Origin: Pyxidicoccus xibeiensis
GTDB taxonomy: Bacteria; Myxococcota; Myxococcia; Myxococcales; Myxococcaceae
Length of the DNA stretch: 64,000 bases
Assembly: GCF_024198175.1 (NCBI RefSeq)
Contig: NZ_JAJVKV010000009.1
Span: 186,001 to 250,000 of the forward strand
Direction: 5' to 3'
In this document: positions 16,702 through 23,716 of the stretch, in pieces
Layout of the letters: the number at the start of each line of letters is the position of its first letter
Numbering within the stretch: the stretch's first letter is position 1
Program-made: the position numbers and the translations under genes
The notes under the pieces: generated by a model
Database searches by the model: none
What the model was told of the DNA's origin: nothing
The model's input: only the letters and a program-made list of their open reading frames with translations

Positions 16702-18095
16702 GCCGGCACGAGCTGATCCGCGATGCGCGCCAGGTCGGACACGGAGGTGACGACCACGGCCTGGTGGCAGTGCTTCTCGTAGGTCAGCATCTCGCTGTCC
16801 CCGATGCCCCAGTTCCCACGCTCCTCGGGGCAGATCCACAAGAGGCGCTTCGCCTTGCGGCGCAGGTCCTTCAGCGCCCACGCGTTGTTCGCGTTGTAGT
16901 TGTTCCGCCCGTCGCCAATCACCATCACCGTGGTGCGGCGCGTGATGCTCCCCAGGTGGTCGCGGGTGAAGTCCGCCAGCGCGCGCCCATAGTTCGAGTT
17001 CGCGCTCAGCGACACCGTCTTGCCCGCGGTGGCCATGTCGATGGCCTCGTCCACGTCCAGGTCCTTGAAGTACTGCGTGACCTCGCCGATGTCGGACACG
17101 AAGACGAACGAGCGCACGCGCACGAACAGCGACTGCAGCGTGTGCATGAACAGCATCATCATCCGGGACGCGTTCCGCACCGAGTCGGACACGTCGCACA
17201 GCACCACCAGCTCCGGCCGCTCGGGACGTCGACGCTTGAACTGCGGCACCATGGGCACCCCACCCCACGGCATGTTCCTCCGGAGCGTGCGCCGCACGTT
17301 CAACGCCCCCCGCCGGTACGAGCGCTGCTTGCGGATCAGCCGGCTGCGCAGCTTCTCCGCCAGCGTCCGGACCGCCGCCTCCATCTGGTCCACCTCGGCC
17401 TGCGTCAGCAGGTGCAGCGGCTTGTCCTGCACCGTGTCCGTCCGCCGCCGGATGCGCGCCTCGGCCTGTCGCTTCACCTCCTGGCGCGCGGCGTCCTCAA
17501 TCTTCCGCATCGCCGCCGCCACATGCCGCGAGACGATCTCCACCCCTTCCGGAGCCAGCCCCCGCGCCCGCAGCTCGTCCTCCAGCGACTTCATGTCCGA
17601 GCGCGCCTTCTCCATCCCCGCCGCCGCCAGCATGCGCCGTGAGAAGAACCCCGCCTGCAGCGGGCTCTCCAGCTGGGACAAGTCCAGCTGCAGCGACGCC
17701 ATCCGGAAGATCTGCGCCAGCCGCGCCCGGTCCCCCTCCAGGATGGCCTGGGCCAGCGGCGACATCTCCGGCAGCAGCTGGTTCATCTGGATGATGACCA
17801 TCTTCAGCAGGTCGCCCTCCAGGTAGCCCTCCTCCTTGAGCTGGTCCGCCAGCGACTTGTCGATGGCCTCGAACGTCCGCGCCGCCCCCGAGAAGTAGAA
17901 GTCGAAGGCCCGGTTGAACGTGTCCACGTCCAGCTCGCGCTTCACCAGCGTGGTGCGGAGCACGGAGCGGAACAGCCCCCGGTCCTTCAGGCCCACCTCG
18001 GTCGTGGCGCGCAGGGCATCCTGGACCTCGGACGTACTGACACGCACACCGTTCTGGCGCAGCACTTCGGCGAACTCGACGATGCGGGCATCCAC
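16698..18095 (-). CDS. CoxE-like VWA domain protein
   Basis: The 465-residue protein has an N-terminal helical region (1-250) and a C-terminal von Willebrand A domain. The metal-ion site is LCDVSDSVRNAS, with the DxSxS residues Asp301, Ser303 and Ser305; a later GDGRNNYNA near 400 supplies the downstream Asp. The arrangement and length fit CoxE-type proteins, which in other bacteria work with MoxR-type AAA+ ATPases as metal-insertion or unfoldase chaperones. No MoxR gene is adjacent here. Downstream are a lipoprotein and an unknown protein joined by 4-base overlaps. The upstream boundary is a divergent intergenic region shared with the cysteine-rich protein gene. Confidence 0.85.
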   Translation of the reverse strand: MDARIVEFAEVLRQNGVRVSTSEVQDALRATTEVGLKDRGLFRSVLRTTLVKRELDVDTFNRAFDFYFSGAARTFEAIDKSLADQLKEEGYLEGDLLKMVIIQMNQLLPEMSPLAQAILEGDRARLAQIFRMASLQLDLSQLESPLQAGFFSRRMLAAAGMEKARSDMKSLEDELRARGLAPEGVEIVSRHVAAAMRKIEDAARQEVKRQAEARIRRRTDTVQDKPLHLLTQAEVDQMEAAVRTLAEKLRSRLIRKQRSYRRGALNVRRTLRRNMPWGGVPMVPQFKRRRPERPELVVLCDVSDSVRNASRMMMLFMHTLQSLFVRVRSFVFVSDIGEVTQYFKDLDVDEAIDMATAGKTVSLSANSNYGRALADFTRDHLGSITRRTTVMVIGDGRNNYNANNAWALKDLRRKAKRLLWICPEERGNWGIGDSEMLTYEKHCHQAVVVTSVSDLARIADQLVPA

Positions 18096-18192
18096 CCGAC
18101 CATCATGTCCGCGCAGCCGTCCGGCGCAACCGGGATTCCTCCCCTCCTCCCTCGAACGGCCGCCCCGTCACTGCACGCACTGTTATCTATGA

Positions 18193-18222
18193 TTCACTTC
18201 AAGTGAAAAGCCGGACTATCGT
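18193..18222 (+). promoter_or_regulatory. Candidate promoter overlapped by a 15-base palindrome
   Basis: TTCACTTCAAGTGAA (18193-18207) is a perfect palindrome around a central C. TTCACT and TATCGT (18217-18222) are spaced by 18 bases and could be the -35 and -10 of the cysteine-rich protein gene starting at 18276. Overlap of the -35 with the palindrome would suit a repressor or activator site. It lies in the divergent region that also serves the VWA operon. Confidence 0.4.
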
Positions 18223-18275
18223 GAAATCGCGCCACTCCGGCGCCACTTCGACACGACAACGTGGAGTCTCGACCT

Positions 18276-19028
18276 ATGCAGCTGCGCAAGACGTGGATTG
18301 CCCCCCTCCTTGGACTGTTCCTGGTGCTGGGCACGGCGGACGCCCAGGCAAGCTCCTGGTGCAACACCCGCAACAGGTGCAAGTGGTTCGCGAAGAAGTT
18401 CACCGCGAACGCGACGGTGGGGTGCATCGGCTTCGGGCTGCCCCTGTGTGCCAGCCACTCCGGCCACTGTGACGGAACGAGCGTCTCCTGTAGCTGGCGG
18501 AGCTGTCTGTGGGGCGGAGCGCAGTCCTCGGCCTCCAACGGCTGGGGCGGCTGCTCGGCCACCGGCTACCGCACCGGCCAGGGCGTCTACGGCGAGGTGG
18601 ACCCCGGGGCGACGGCCGAGGCGGACGCCTCCGGCTCGCACTCGGTGCAGACGCGCGCCGAGTTCGACGATGCCCGCCGCACCGTCACCCTCATCCTGGA
18701 CAAGGGCACGATGACGTCCTCGGCGGACGCCATGGAGAGCCGCATCGACCTGTTCATCTTCCGTGAGGACGTGGTGGAGGGCCAGCAGGTGGAGGACCCG
18801 GTGCGCACCGAGCAGAACACGCTGTGGCGCGCCTCCATCGTCCTCAGCAACGGCGTGCTCCGGGTGAGCGGCTTCGACCCGCGCCAGTTCACCGTGACGC
18901 GTGACGAGAAGGGCATCACCACCGTCTCGTTCGCCAACCTGCGGACGCTGGTCCCCATGTCCATCAGCGACGCGGACTTCGGCAACCTCGTCGTGCAGAC
19001 GCTCGTGGACGGCAACACGGCGAAGTAG
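18276..19028 (+). CDS. Cysteine-rich secreted protein of unknown function
   Basis: From ATG 18276 the product is 250 residues. GGAG lies 9 bases upstream of this ATG, so it is preferred over the ATG at 18261. A signal peptide (hydrophobic core LLGLFLVLGTADA) is followed directly by a segment with eight cysteines within about 70 residues (WCN, RCK, GCI, LCA, HCD, SCS, SCL, GCS), likely four disulfides. The last 150 residues are a beta-rich domain without cysteine. The architecture suggests an extracellular binding or toxin-like protein. I recognise no family. Confidence 0.75.
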   Translation: MQLRKTWIAPLLGLFLVLGTADAQASSWCNTRNRCKWFAKKFTANATVGCIGFGLPLCASHSGHCDGTSVSCSWRSCLWGGAQSSASNGWGGCSATGYRTGQGVYGEVDPGATAEADASGSHSVQTRAEFDDARRTVTLILDKGTMTSSADAMESRIDLFIFREDVVEGQQVEDPVRTEQNTLWRASIVLSNGVLRVSGFDPRQFTVTRDEKGITTVSFANLRTLVPMSISDADFGNLVVQTLVDGNTAK

Positions 19029-19040
19029 CCCGTGCGCCCA

Positions 19041-19075
19041 GGGTCCGGAGCCGCGAGCTACGCCGCTCCGGGCCC
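19041..19075. terminator. Candidate bidirectional terminator hairpin
   Basis: gggtccggagc (19041-19051) and gctccgggccc (19065-19075) pair over 11 positions with one G-U pair and a 13-base loop. The hairpin sits between the converging cysteine-rich protein and methyltransferase genes and overlaps the last codons of the latter. No long T tract follows on either strand. Confidence 0.45.
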
Positions 19076-20362
19076 CCGCTCGAAGGACATGACAGCCTCC
19101 ACGTGGTGCGTCTGGGGGAACATGTCCACCACCTGCAGGGCCACGGGCTTGTAGCCCGCCTCCACCAGCCCCGCGGCGTCGCGAGCCAGCGAGGCCGGGT
19201 CGCACGCCACGTACACCACGCGGCGCACGCCCAGGGCGGTCATCCACTTCGCCAGCCCCGGCGCTCCGGCGCGCGGTGGGTCCGCCAGGCACACGTCGAA
19301 CTTCCGCCCCTCGGCCACCAGCCCGTCGCAGGCCTTCCGGGCATCGCCCTGGATGAAGCGGACGTTCCCCACCCCACCCTCGCGAGCACTGCGCTGGGCC
19401 AGCTCCACTCCAACGGGCGAGGACTCCACCCCCAGCACCGACGCGGACACGGCCGCCAGGGGGAACGTGAAGTTTCCATTCCCCGAGTACAGCTCCAGCA
19501 CGGAGTCCGTCTCGCGAGCCCCCAGCTCGTACACCGCCGCCGTCACCAATCCCACGTTGGCCTCCGCGTGCGCCTGGGCGAACGCATCCGGCCGCAGGTA
19601 CAGCGGCACCTCCGGCCGCAGCGGAGAGAACGAGCGCAGCGCCGGCTTCCCCAGCAGCCGCGGCGAGCCCTCCTTGGGCACCAGCACCGCGCCCTCCAGG
19701 CGCAGCGCCCGCACCGCGCCCTCCGCCGCCTCCACGTGCCGCGCCGTCACCGGGCCGGTGAGGTTCACCGCGAAGGCCGCCTTGTCCCCTTCCGCCAGGA
19801 GCAGCACCTCCTCCGTGTCCTTCGCCAGCGGCTTGAGCAGCGGCGCCAGCTTCCCGGGCAGCCCGGTCAGCACGGGCGTGAGCGCCCCGCAGGCCGAGAC
19901 GGGGATGCGCTCATGGCTCCGCCGGCCGAAGTAGCCCAGCGTCCCCTTGCCCGTCGGGTGCAGCACCGCGCGCCGCCGGTAGCCCCAGTCCCGGGGCGCC
20001 ACCAGCAGCGGGCGCACCGTGAAGGACTCCCGGGACAGGTGCCCCAGGTGCTCCAGGGTGGAGAGGACAATCTCCTGCTTCGCCGTGCGCTGGGCGGGCT
20101 CGGCCAGCCCCAGCCAGTCGCACCCTCCGCACTCGCTCGAGTAGACACACGGCTCCGCGCGCCGGTCCGGCCCCGGCGTCACCACCTGCCGCAGCAGCCC
20201 GCGCAGCACGCGGCCCTGGGCTTCCAGGTGGACGCGCACGGTGTCCCCCGGGAAGGCGCCCGGGATGAACACAGTGCGCCCCTGCCAGGAGGCCACGCCC
20301 TCGCCCAACTGGCCCAGGCGCTCGATCGTCAACTCAACGGGAAGCTCAGGTAGCGGCAACAT
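19058..20362 (-). CDS. Fe-S class I RNA (uracil-5-)-methyltransferase (RlmD/RlmCD type)
   Basis: The 434-residue protein has an N-terminal TRAM domain (about 5-65), then a [4Fe-4S] set: Cys72, Cys78 and Cys81 (CX5CX2C), plus Cys158 in VSACGA. The SAM-binding motif is LELYSGNGNFTFPLA (about 289-302), followed by DPPRAG (361-366), the catalytic Cys387 in YVACDPASLARD and the base Glu422 in THHVEAV. It should make m5U at one or more positions of 23S rRNA. The substrate position cannot be told from sequence alone. Convergent with the cysteine-rich protein gene. Confidence 0.92.
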   Translation of the reverse strand: MLPLPELPVELTIERLGQLGEGVASWQGRTVFIPGAFPGDTVRVHLEAQGRVLRGLLRQVVTPGPDRRAEPCVYSSECGGCDWLGLAEPAQRTAKQEIVLSTLEHLGHLSRESFTVRPLLVAPRDWGYRRRAVLHPTGKGTLGYFGRRSHERIPVSACGALTPVLTGLPGKLAPLLKPLAKDTEEVLLLAEGDKAAFAVNLTGPVTARHVEAAEGAVRALRLEGAVLVPKEGSPRLLGKPALRSFSPLRPEVPLYLRPDAFAQAHAEANVGLVTAAVYELGARETDSVLELYSGNGNFTFPLAAVSASVLGVESSPVGVELAQRSAREGGVGNVRFIQGDARKACDGLVAEGRKFDVCLADPPRAGAPGLAKWMTALGVRRVVYVACDPASLARDAAGLVEAGYKPVALQVVDMFPQTHHVEAVMSFERGPGAA

Positions 20363-20405
20363 TCAGGGGCTCGTCAGGCGGCGCGCCCCGGCTGGGCCAC
20401 CGTCG

Positions 20406-20789
20406 TCACTTGCGGTTGTTCGAGGCGGGGATGTCCGAGGGGAGCTCCGCGCGCAGGCGCTCCACGAACTCCCCGATGCGCGTCCGCTTGTCGTCATCAA
20501 CGTCCACGAACTCCAGCGCCATCCCCGGGGACTCGGAGCCGGGCGTGCCCATGGCGTGGGTGCGGGTGACGCGGCCCTTCAGCTCCACGGGGAAGTGCGC
20601 GCCCGGCAGCGTCACCAGCAGTCGCACCACGGTGTCCACCGGCAGCGGCTTGTCGGTGTTGATGTACAGCCCGCCCCGCGACAGGTTGACGGCCCAGTCC
20701 GTCACGAACCCGGTCACGCTGCTGTAGGCCACCGGCAGCTCGTACTCCACCCGGGGCGCGCGGTTCGGCTTCTCCGGAGTCTCGGCCAT
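20406..20789 (-). CDS. PilZ domain protein (myxobacterial TIGR02266 type)
   Basis: This 127-residue protein starts MAETPEKPNRAPRVEYELPV; a longer frame exists but crosses a terminator-like hairpin. The PilZ c-di-GMP motif region has an Arg pair in RAPR and the NLSRGGLYI segment in place of the canonical D/NxSxxG, followed by the beta-barrel strands VRLLVTLPG and VELKGRVTRT. The NLSxGGxxI form is common in the TIGR02266 family, abundant in myxobacteria. With only one of the two Arg spaced as in RxxxR, c-di-GMP binding is possible but not assured. It lies between the methyltransferase and the acetoacetate operon on the same strand. Confidence 0.88.
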   Translation of the reverse strand: MAETPEKPNRAPRVEYELPVAYSSVTGFVTDWAVNLSRGGLYINTDKPLPVDTVVRLLVTLPGAHFPVELKGRVTRTHAMGTPGSESPGMALEFVDVDDDKRTRIGEFVERLRAELPSDIPASNNRK

Positions 20790-20801
20790 TTGGTAGGGGT
20801 C

Positions 20802-20831
20802 CCCCGCGGGCCACCGACGGCACCCGCGGGG
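20802..20831 (-). terminator. Candidate terminator after the acetoacetate operon
   Basis: ccccgcggg (20802-20810) and cccgcgggg (20823-20831) form a perfect 9-base-pair stem with a 12-base loop, 22 bases beyond the scoB stop and just upstream of the PilZ start. There is no T run after the stem, so it may work through Rho or only as an mRNA end protector. Confidence 0.5.
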
Positions 20832-20852
20832 AGGCACCCTAGCCGTGTGCGC

Positions 20853-21509
20853 TCAGAATTTCATCTCGCGCACGTCCGGAGCCACCTTCAGCGTCGGCTC
20901 CGTCAGCTTCCGGACCTGCTCCACCGTCACGCCAGGGGCCACCTCGCGCAGCACCAGCCCCTCGGGCGTCACGTCGATGAACGCGTGGTCCGAGACGATG
21001 TGGTGCACGCACTTCAGGCCCGTCAGCGGCAGCGAGCACTTCTTGAGGATCTTCGGCTGGCCTTCCTTGTTGGCGTGCTCCATGGCCACGTAGATGCGCT
21101 TGGCGCCCACCGCCAGGTCCATGGCGCCGCCCATCCCCTTGACCATCTTCCCGGGGATCATCCAGTTGGCCAGGTCGCCCTCTTCGCTGACCTCCATGGC
21201 GCCCAGCACGGCCATGTCGATGTGGCCGCCGCGGATCATCCCGAAGGACAGCGCGGAGTCGAAGAACGCCGCGCCCTTCACCGTCGTCACCGTCTCCTTG
21301 CCCGCGTTGATGAGGTCCGGGTCCTCCTTGCCCTCATACGGGTACGGGCCGATGCCCAGCAGGCCGTTCTCCGACTGGAGCACCACCTCCACGCCGGGGG
21401 GGATGTAGTTGGGGACCAGCGTGGGGATGCCGATGCCCAGGTTGACGTAGAAGCCGTCCTTCAGCTCCTGGGCGATGCGCATCGCGATCTGTTCACGAGT
21501 CAGTGGCAT
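20853..21509 (-). CDS. scoB: 3-oxoacid CoA-transferase subunit B
   Basis: The 218-residue protein is a complete beta subunit of the family I CoA-transferases. It has LGIGIPTLVPNY and the catalytic SENGLLG with Glu47, which forms the glutamyl-CoA thioester. The C-terminal half contains GGHIDMAVLGAMEV and KMVKGMGGAMDL, typical of the succinyl-CoA:3-ketoacid and acetate/acetoacetate enzymes. Together with subunit A it moves CoA between succinyl-CoA (or acetyl-CoA) and acetoacetate. The scoA stop lies 7 bases before its start. The operon ends at the hairpin downstream. Confidence 0.94.
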   Translation of the reverse strand: MPLTREQIAMRIAQELKDGFYVNLGIGIPTLVPNYIPPGVEVVLQSENGLLGIGPYPYEGKEDPDLINAGKETVTTVKGAAFFDSALSFGMIRGGHIDMAVLGAMEVSEEGDLANWMIPGKMVKGMGGAMDLAVGAKRIYVAMEHANKEGQPKILKKCSLPLTGLKCVHHIVSDHAFIDVTPEGLVLREVAPGVTVEQVRKLTEPTLKVAPDVREMKF

Positions 21510-21516
21510 GGGCTCC

Positions 21517-22215
21517 TCACGCCTGCTTGCGGACGGTGCGCCGCTCGATCCACTTCTTGAGGTTCTTCGCCTGGATGATCCGGTGCACGAAGATGCTCGG
21601 GATGTGCACCTGATCCGGATCCAGCTCTCCCGGCTCCACGATGTGCTCCGCCTCGACGATGGTCGTCTTCGCGGCCATGCACATCATCGGGGAGAAGTTG
21701 CGCGCCGTCTTGTTGAACACCAGGTTGCCCCAGGTGTCCGCCTTCCAGGCGTGGATGATGGCGAAGTCCGCCTTCAGCGGCGTCTCCAGCACATGGAGGC
21801 GGCCGTCGATCATCCGCGTCTCCTTGCCCTCGGCCACCTGCGTCCCGGCGCCCGTGGGGGTGAAGAAGCCGCCGATGCCGCAGCCGCCGGCGCGGATGCG
21901 CTCGGCCAGGGTGCCCTGCGGGTTCAGCTCCACCTCCAGCTCGCCGGAGAGGTACTGCCGCTCGAACTCCTTGTTCTCTCCCACGTAGCTGGACACCATC
22001 TTCTTGACCTGCTTGTTCTGGAGCAGGATGCCCAGCCCGAGCTCGGTGGTGCCGCAGTTGTTGGAGATGATGGTGAGGTTCTTCACGCCCTTCTTGTGAA
22101 GCGCCTCGATGAGATTCTCAGGGTTGCCGCACAGGCCGAAGCCGCCGCTCATGAGCGTGCAGCCGTCCGGGATGTCGGCGACCGCCTCGTCCGCGTTCGC
22201 GTAGACCTTGTTCAT
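21517..22215 (-). CDS. scoA: 3-oxoacid CoA-transferase subunit A
   Basis: This 232-residue alpha subunit begins MNKVYANADEAV and carries the SGGFGLCGNPENLI loop that contacts the CoA pyrophosphate. It continues with NNCGTTELGLGILL, the GGCGIGGFFTPTGAGT segment and the NFSPMMCMAAKTTIVEAE motif, all diagnostic for ScoA/AtoD. It pairs with the beta subunit encoded 7 bases downstream. A thiolase gene lies upstream across an 82-base gap, so the three genes form a complete route between acetoacetate and two acetyl-CoA. Confidence 0.94.
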   Translation of the reverse strand: MNKVYANADEAVADIPDGCTLMSGGFGLCGNPENLIEALHKKGVKNLTIISNNCGTTELGLGILLQNKQVKKMVSSYVGENKEFERQYLSGELEVELNPQGTLAERIRAGGCGIGGFFTPTGAGTQVAEGKETRMIDGRLHVLETPLKADFAIIHAWKADTWGNLVFNKTARNFSPMMCMAAKTTIVEAEHIVEPGELDPDQVHIPSIFVHRIIQAKNLKKWIERRTVRKQA

Positions 22216-22276
22216 CCGCCCTCCCGCATGATGTGCAACGGGGTGAAGGCCTGGCTGCGGCCCCCACCCCGTGCCC

Positions 22277-22290
22277 CTCCCTTTCGGGAG
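22277..22290 (-). other. Small hairpin with GAAA tetraloop between thiolase and scoA
   Basis: On the minus strand CTCCC-GAAA-GGGAG forms a 5-base-pair stem closed by a GNRA tetraloop, 7 bases after the thiolase stop in the 82-base gap. It might stabilise processed mRNA or reduce read-through into scoA. It is too short to be called a terminator. Confidence 0.3.
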
Positions 22291-22297
22291 AGGATGA

Positions 22298-23479
22298 TTA
22301 CCGCTCGACCATCAGCGCGATGCCCTCGCCGCCGCCGATGCACAGCGACGCGACGCCGCGCTTCTTGCCCAGGTCCTTCATCGTGTGCAGCAGCGTCACC
22401 AGCACGCGCGCGCCCGAGGCGCCAATCGGGTGGCCCAGCACCACCGCGCCGCCGCGCACGTTCACCTTCGACGGATCCAGCCCGAGGAGGCGGTTGTTGG
22501 CCACCGACACCACCGCGAAGGCCTCGTTGATCTCCCAGAGGTCCACGTCGCTCACCGACTGCCCGTTCTTCTTCAGCAGCGCGTTGATGGCGTCCGCCGG
22601 GGCAATGGTGAACTCCACCGGCTTGCGCGCCGCCTGGGCGTAGCCGTTGATGCGGCCGAGGATGGTGCGGCCCTCCGCCTTCGCGCGCTCCGCGCTCATC
22701 AGCACCAGCGCCGCGGCGCCGTCGTTGATGGAGGACGCGTTGGCGGCCGTCACGGTGCCGTCCTTCTTGAAGACCGGCTTGAGGCCCGGAATCTTTTCCG
22801 GCTTCGCGTTGCGCGGACCCTCGTCCTCGACGACGGTGATGATGTCCTCCGGCTTCTTGCCGGGGATGTGCACCGGGGTGATCTCCGCGGCGAACAGGCC
22901 CTCCTTCTGGGCCTGGATGGCGCGGCGCGTGGACTCCAGCGCGAACTCGTCCTGCTGTGCGCGGCTGATGCCCTGCGACGTGGAGCACTCCTCCGCGCAG
23001 AGGCCCATGTGGACGTTGCCGTACACGTCCCAGAGGCCGTCGTGGATCATCGCGTCCTTGAACTCCACGTTCCCCATGCGGGCACCGTTGCGCATGGTAT
23101 GGCTGAGGTAGGGCGCGTTGCTCATGGACTCCATGCCGCCGGCGACGATGATGTCCGCGTCACCCAGGGCAATGGACTGCGCAGCGGCGATGACGGCCTT
23201 GAGTCCGGAGCCACAGACCTTGTTGAGCGTGGTGGCGGGGACGGACTCGGGGATGCCGGCGAAGATGCTCGCCTGGCGGGCGGGCGCCTGGCCCACGCCG
23301 GCCTGCAGCACGCAGCCCATCAGCACCTCCTGCACGGTCTCCGGCTTGACGCCCGCACGCTCCAGCGCCGCCTTGATCGCCACTGCGCCCAGCTGCGGGG
23401 CCGTCAGCTTGGAGAGCGCGCCCTGGAAGGAGCCGATGGGGGTACGGGCCGCGCCCACGATGACGACTTCACGAGCCAT
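22298..23479 (-). CDS. atoB: Acetyl-CoA C-acetyltransferase (thiolase)
   Basis: At 393 residues this is a full-length biosynthetic or acetoacetyl-CoA-type thiolase. The acyl-accepting Cys89 is in NKVCGSG, the catalytic His350 in GHPIGASG, and the second Cys380 in LCIGGGEGIA. The N-terminus VIVGAARTPIGSFQG and the SMSNAPYL loop are also typical. It condenses two acetyl-CoA or cleaves acetoacetyl-CoA. GGGAGG (23488-23493) stands 8 bases before ATG 23479 and supports the start. scoA and scoB follow on the same strand, which favours a role in acetoacetate activation and breakdown. Confidence 0.94.
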   Translation of the reverse strand: MAREVVIVGAARTPIGSFQGALSKLTAPQLGAVAIKAALERAGVKPETVQEVLMGCVLQAGVGQAPARQASIFAGIPESVPATTLNKVCGSGLKAVIAAAQSIALGDADIIVAGGMESMSNAPYLSHTMRNGARMGNVEFKDAMIHDGLWDVYGNVHMGLCAEECSTSQGISRAQQDEFALESTRRAIQAQKEGLFAAEITPVHIPGKKPEDIITVVEDEGPRNAKPEKIPGLKPVFKKDGTVTAANASSINDGAAALVLMSAERAKAEGRTILGRINGYAQAARKPVEFTIAPADAINALLKKNGQSVSDVDLWEINEAFAVVSVANNRLLGLDPSKVNVRGGAVVLGHPIGASGARVLVTLLHTMKDLGKKRGVASLCIGGGEGIALMVER

Positions 23480-23537
23480 GAAAACTGCCTCCCTTTAGGA
23501 GATGTCCGGATGAGCTTCGATAACAGCGGCGAGGGCC

Positions 23538-23566
23538 CTTATCACCGGGCACTCCCCGGAGTTCAA
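23538..23566 (-). promoter_or_regulatory. Candidate promoter of the thiolase-scoAB operon
   Basis: On the minus strand TTGAAC (23561-23566) and GATAAG (23538-23543) are 17 bases apart, with four of six matches each to the sigma-A hexamers. The distance to ATG 23479 is about 60 bases. No other gene starts here; the 237-base gap otherwise shows only the Shine-Dalgarno site. Confidence 0.4.
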
Positions 23567-23716
23567 GCGTCCTCGCTCGCCGCCCGGACGGGAGCGTCCA
23601 CTGGTCGCGACGCGCTGCGCCAGGCGCTCCAACCCACTGGATTCATGAGGGATTCGAGCCGGGAATGGCGCCAGGGGCCCGCCCGACCGGTCGGACGCCT
23701 GGGCCCCCACAGAGGC

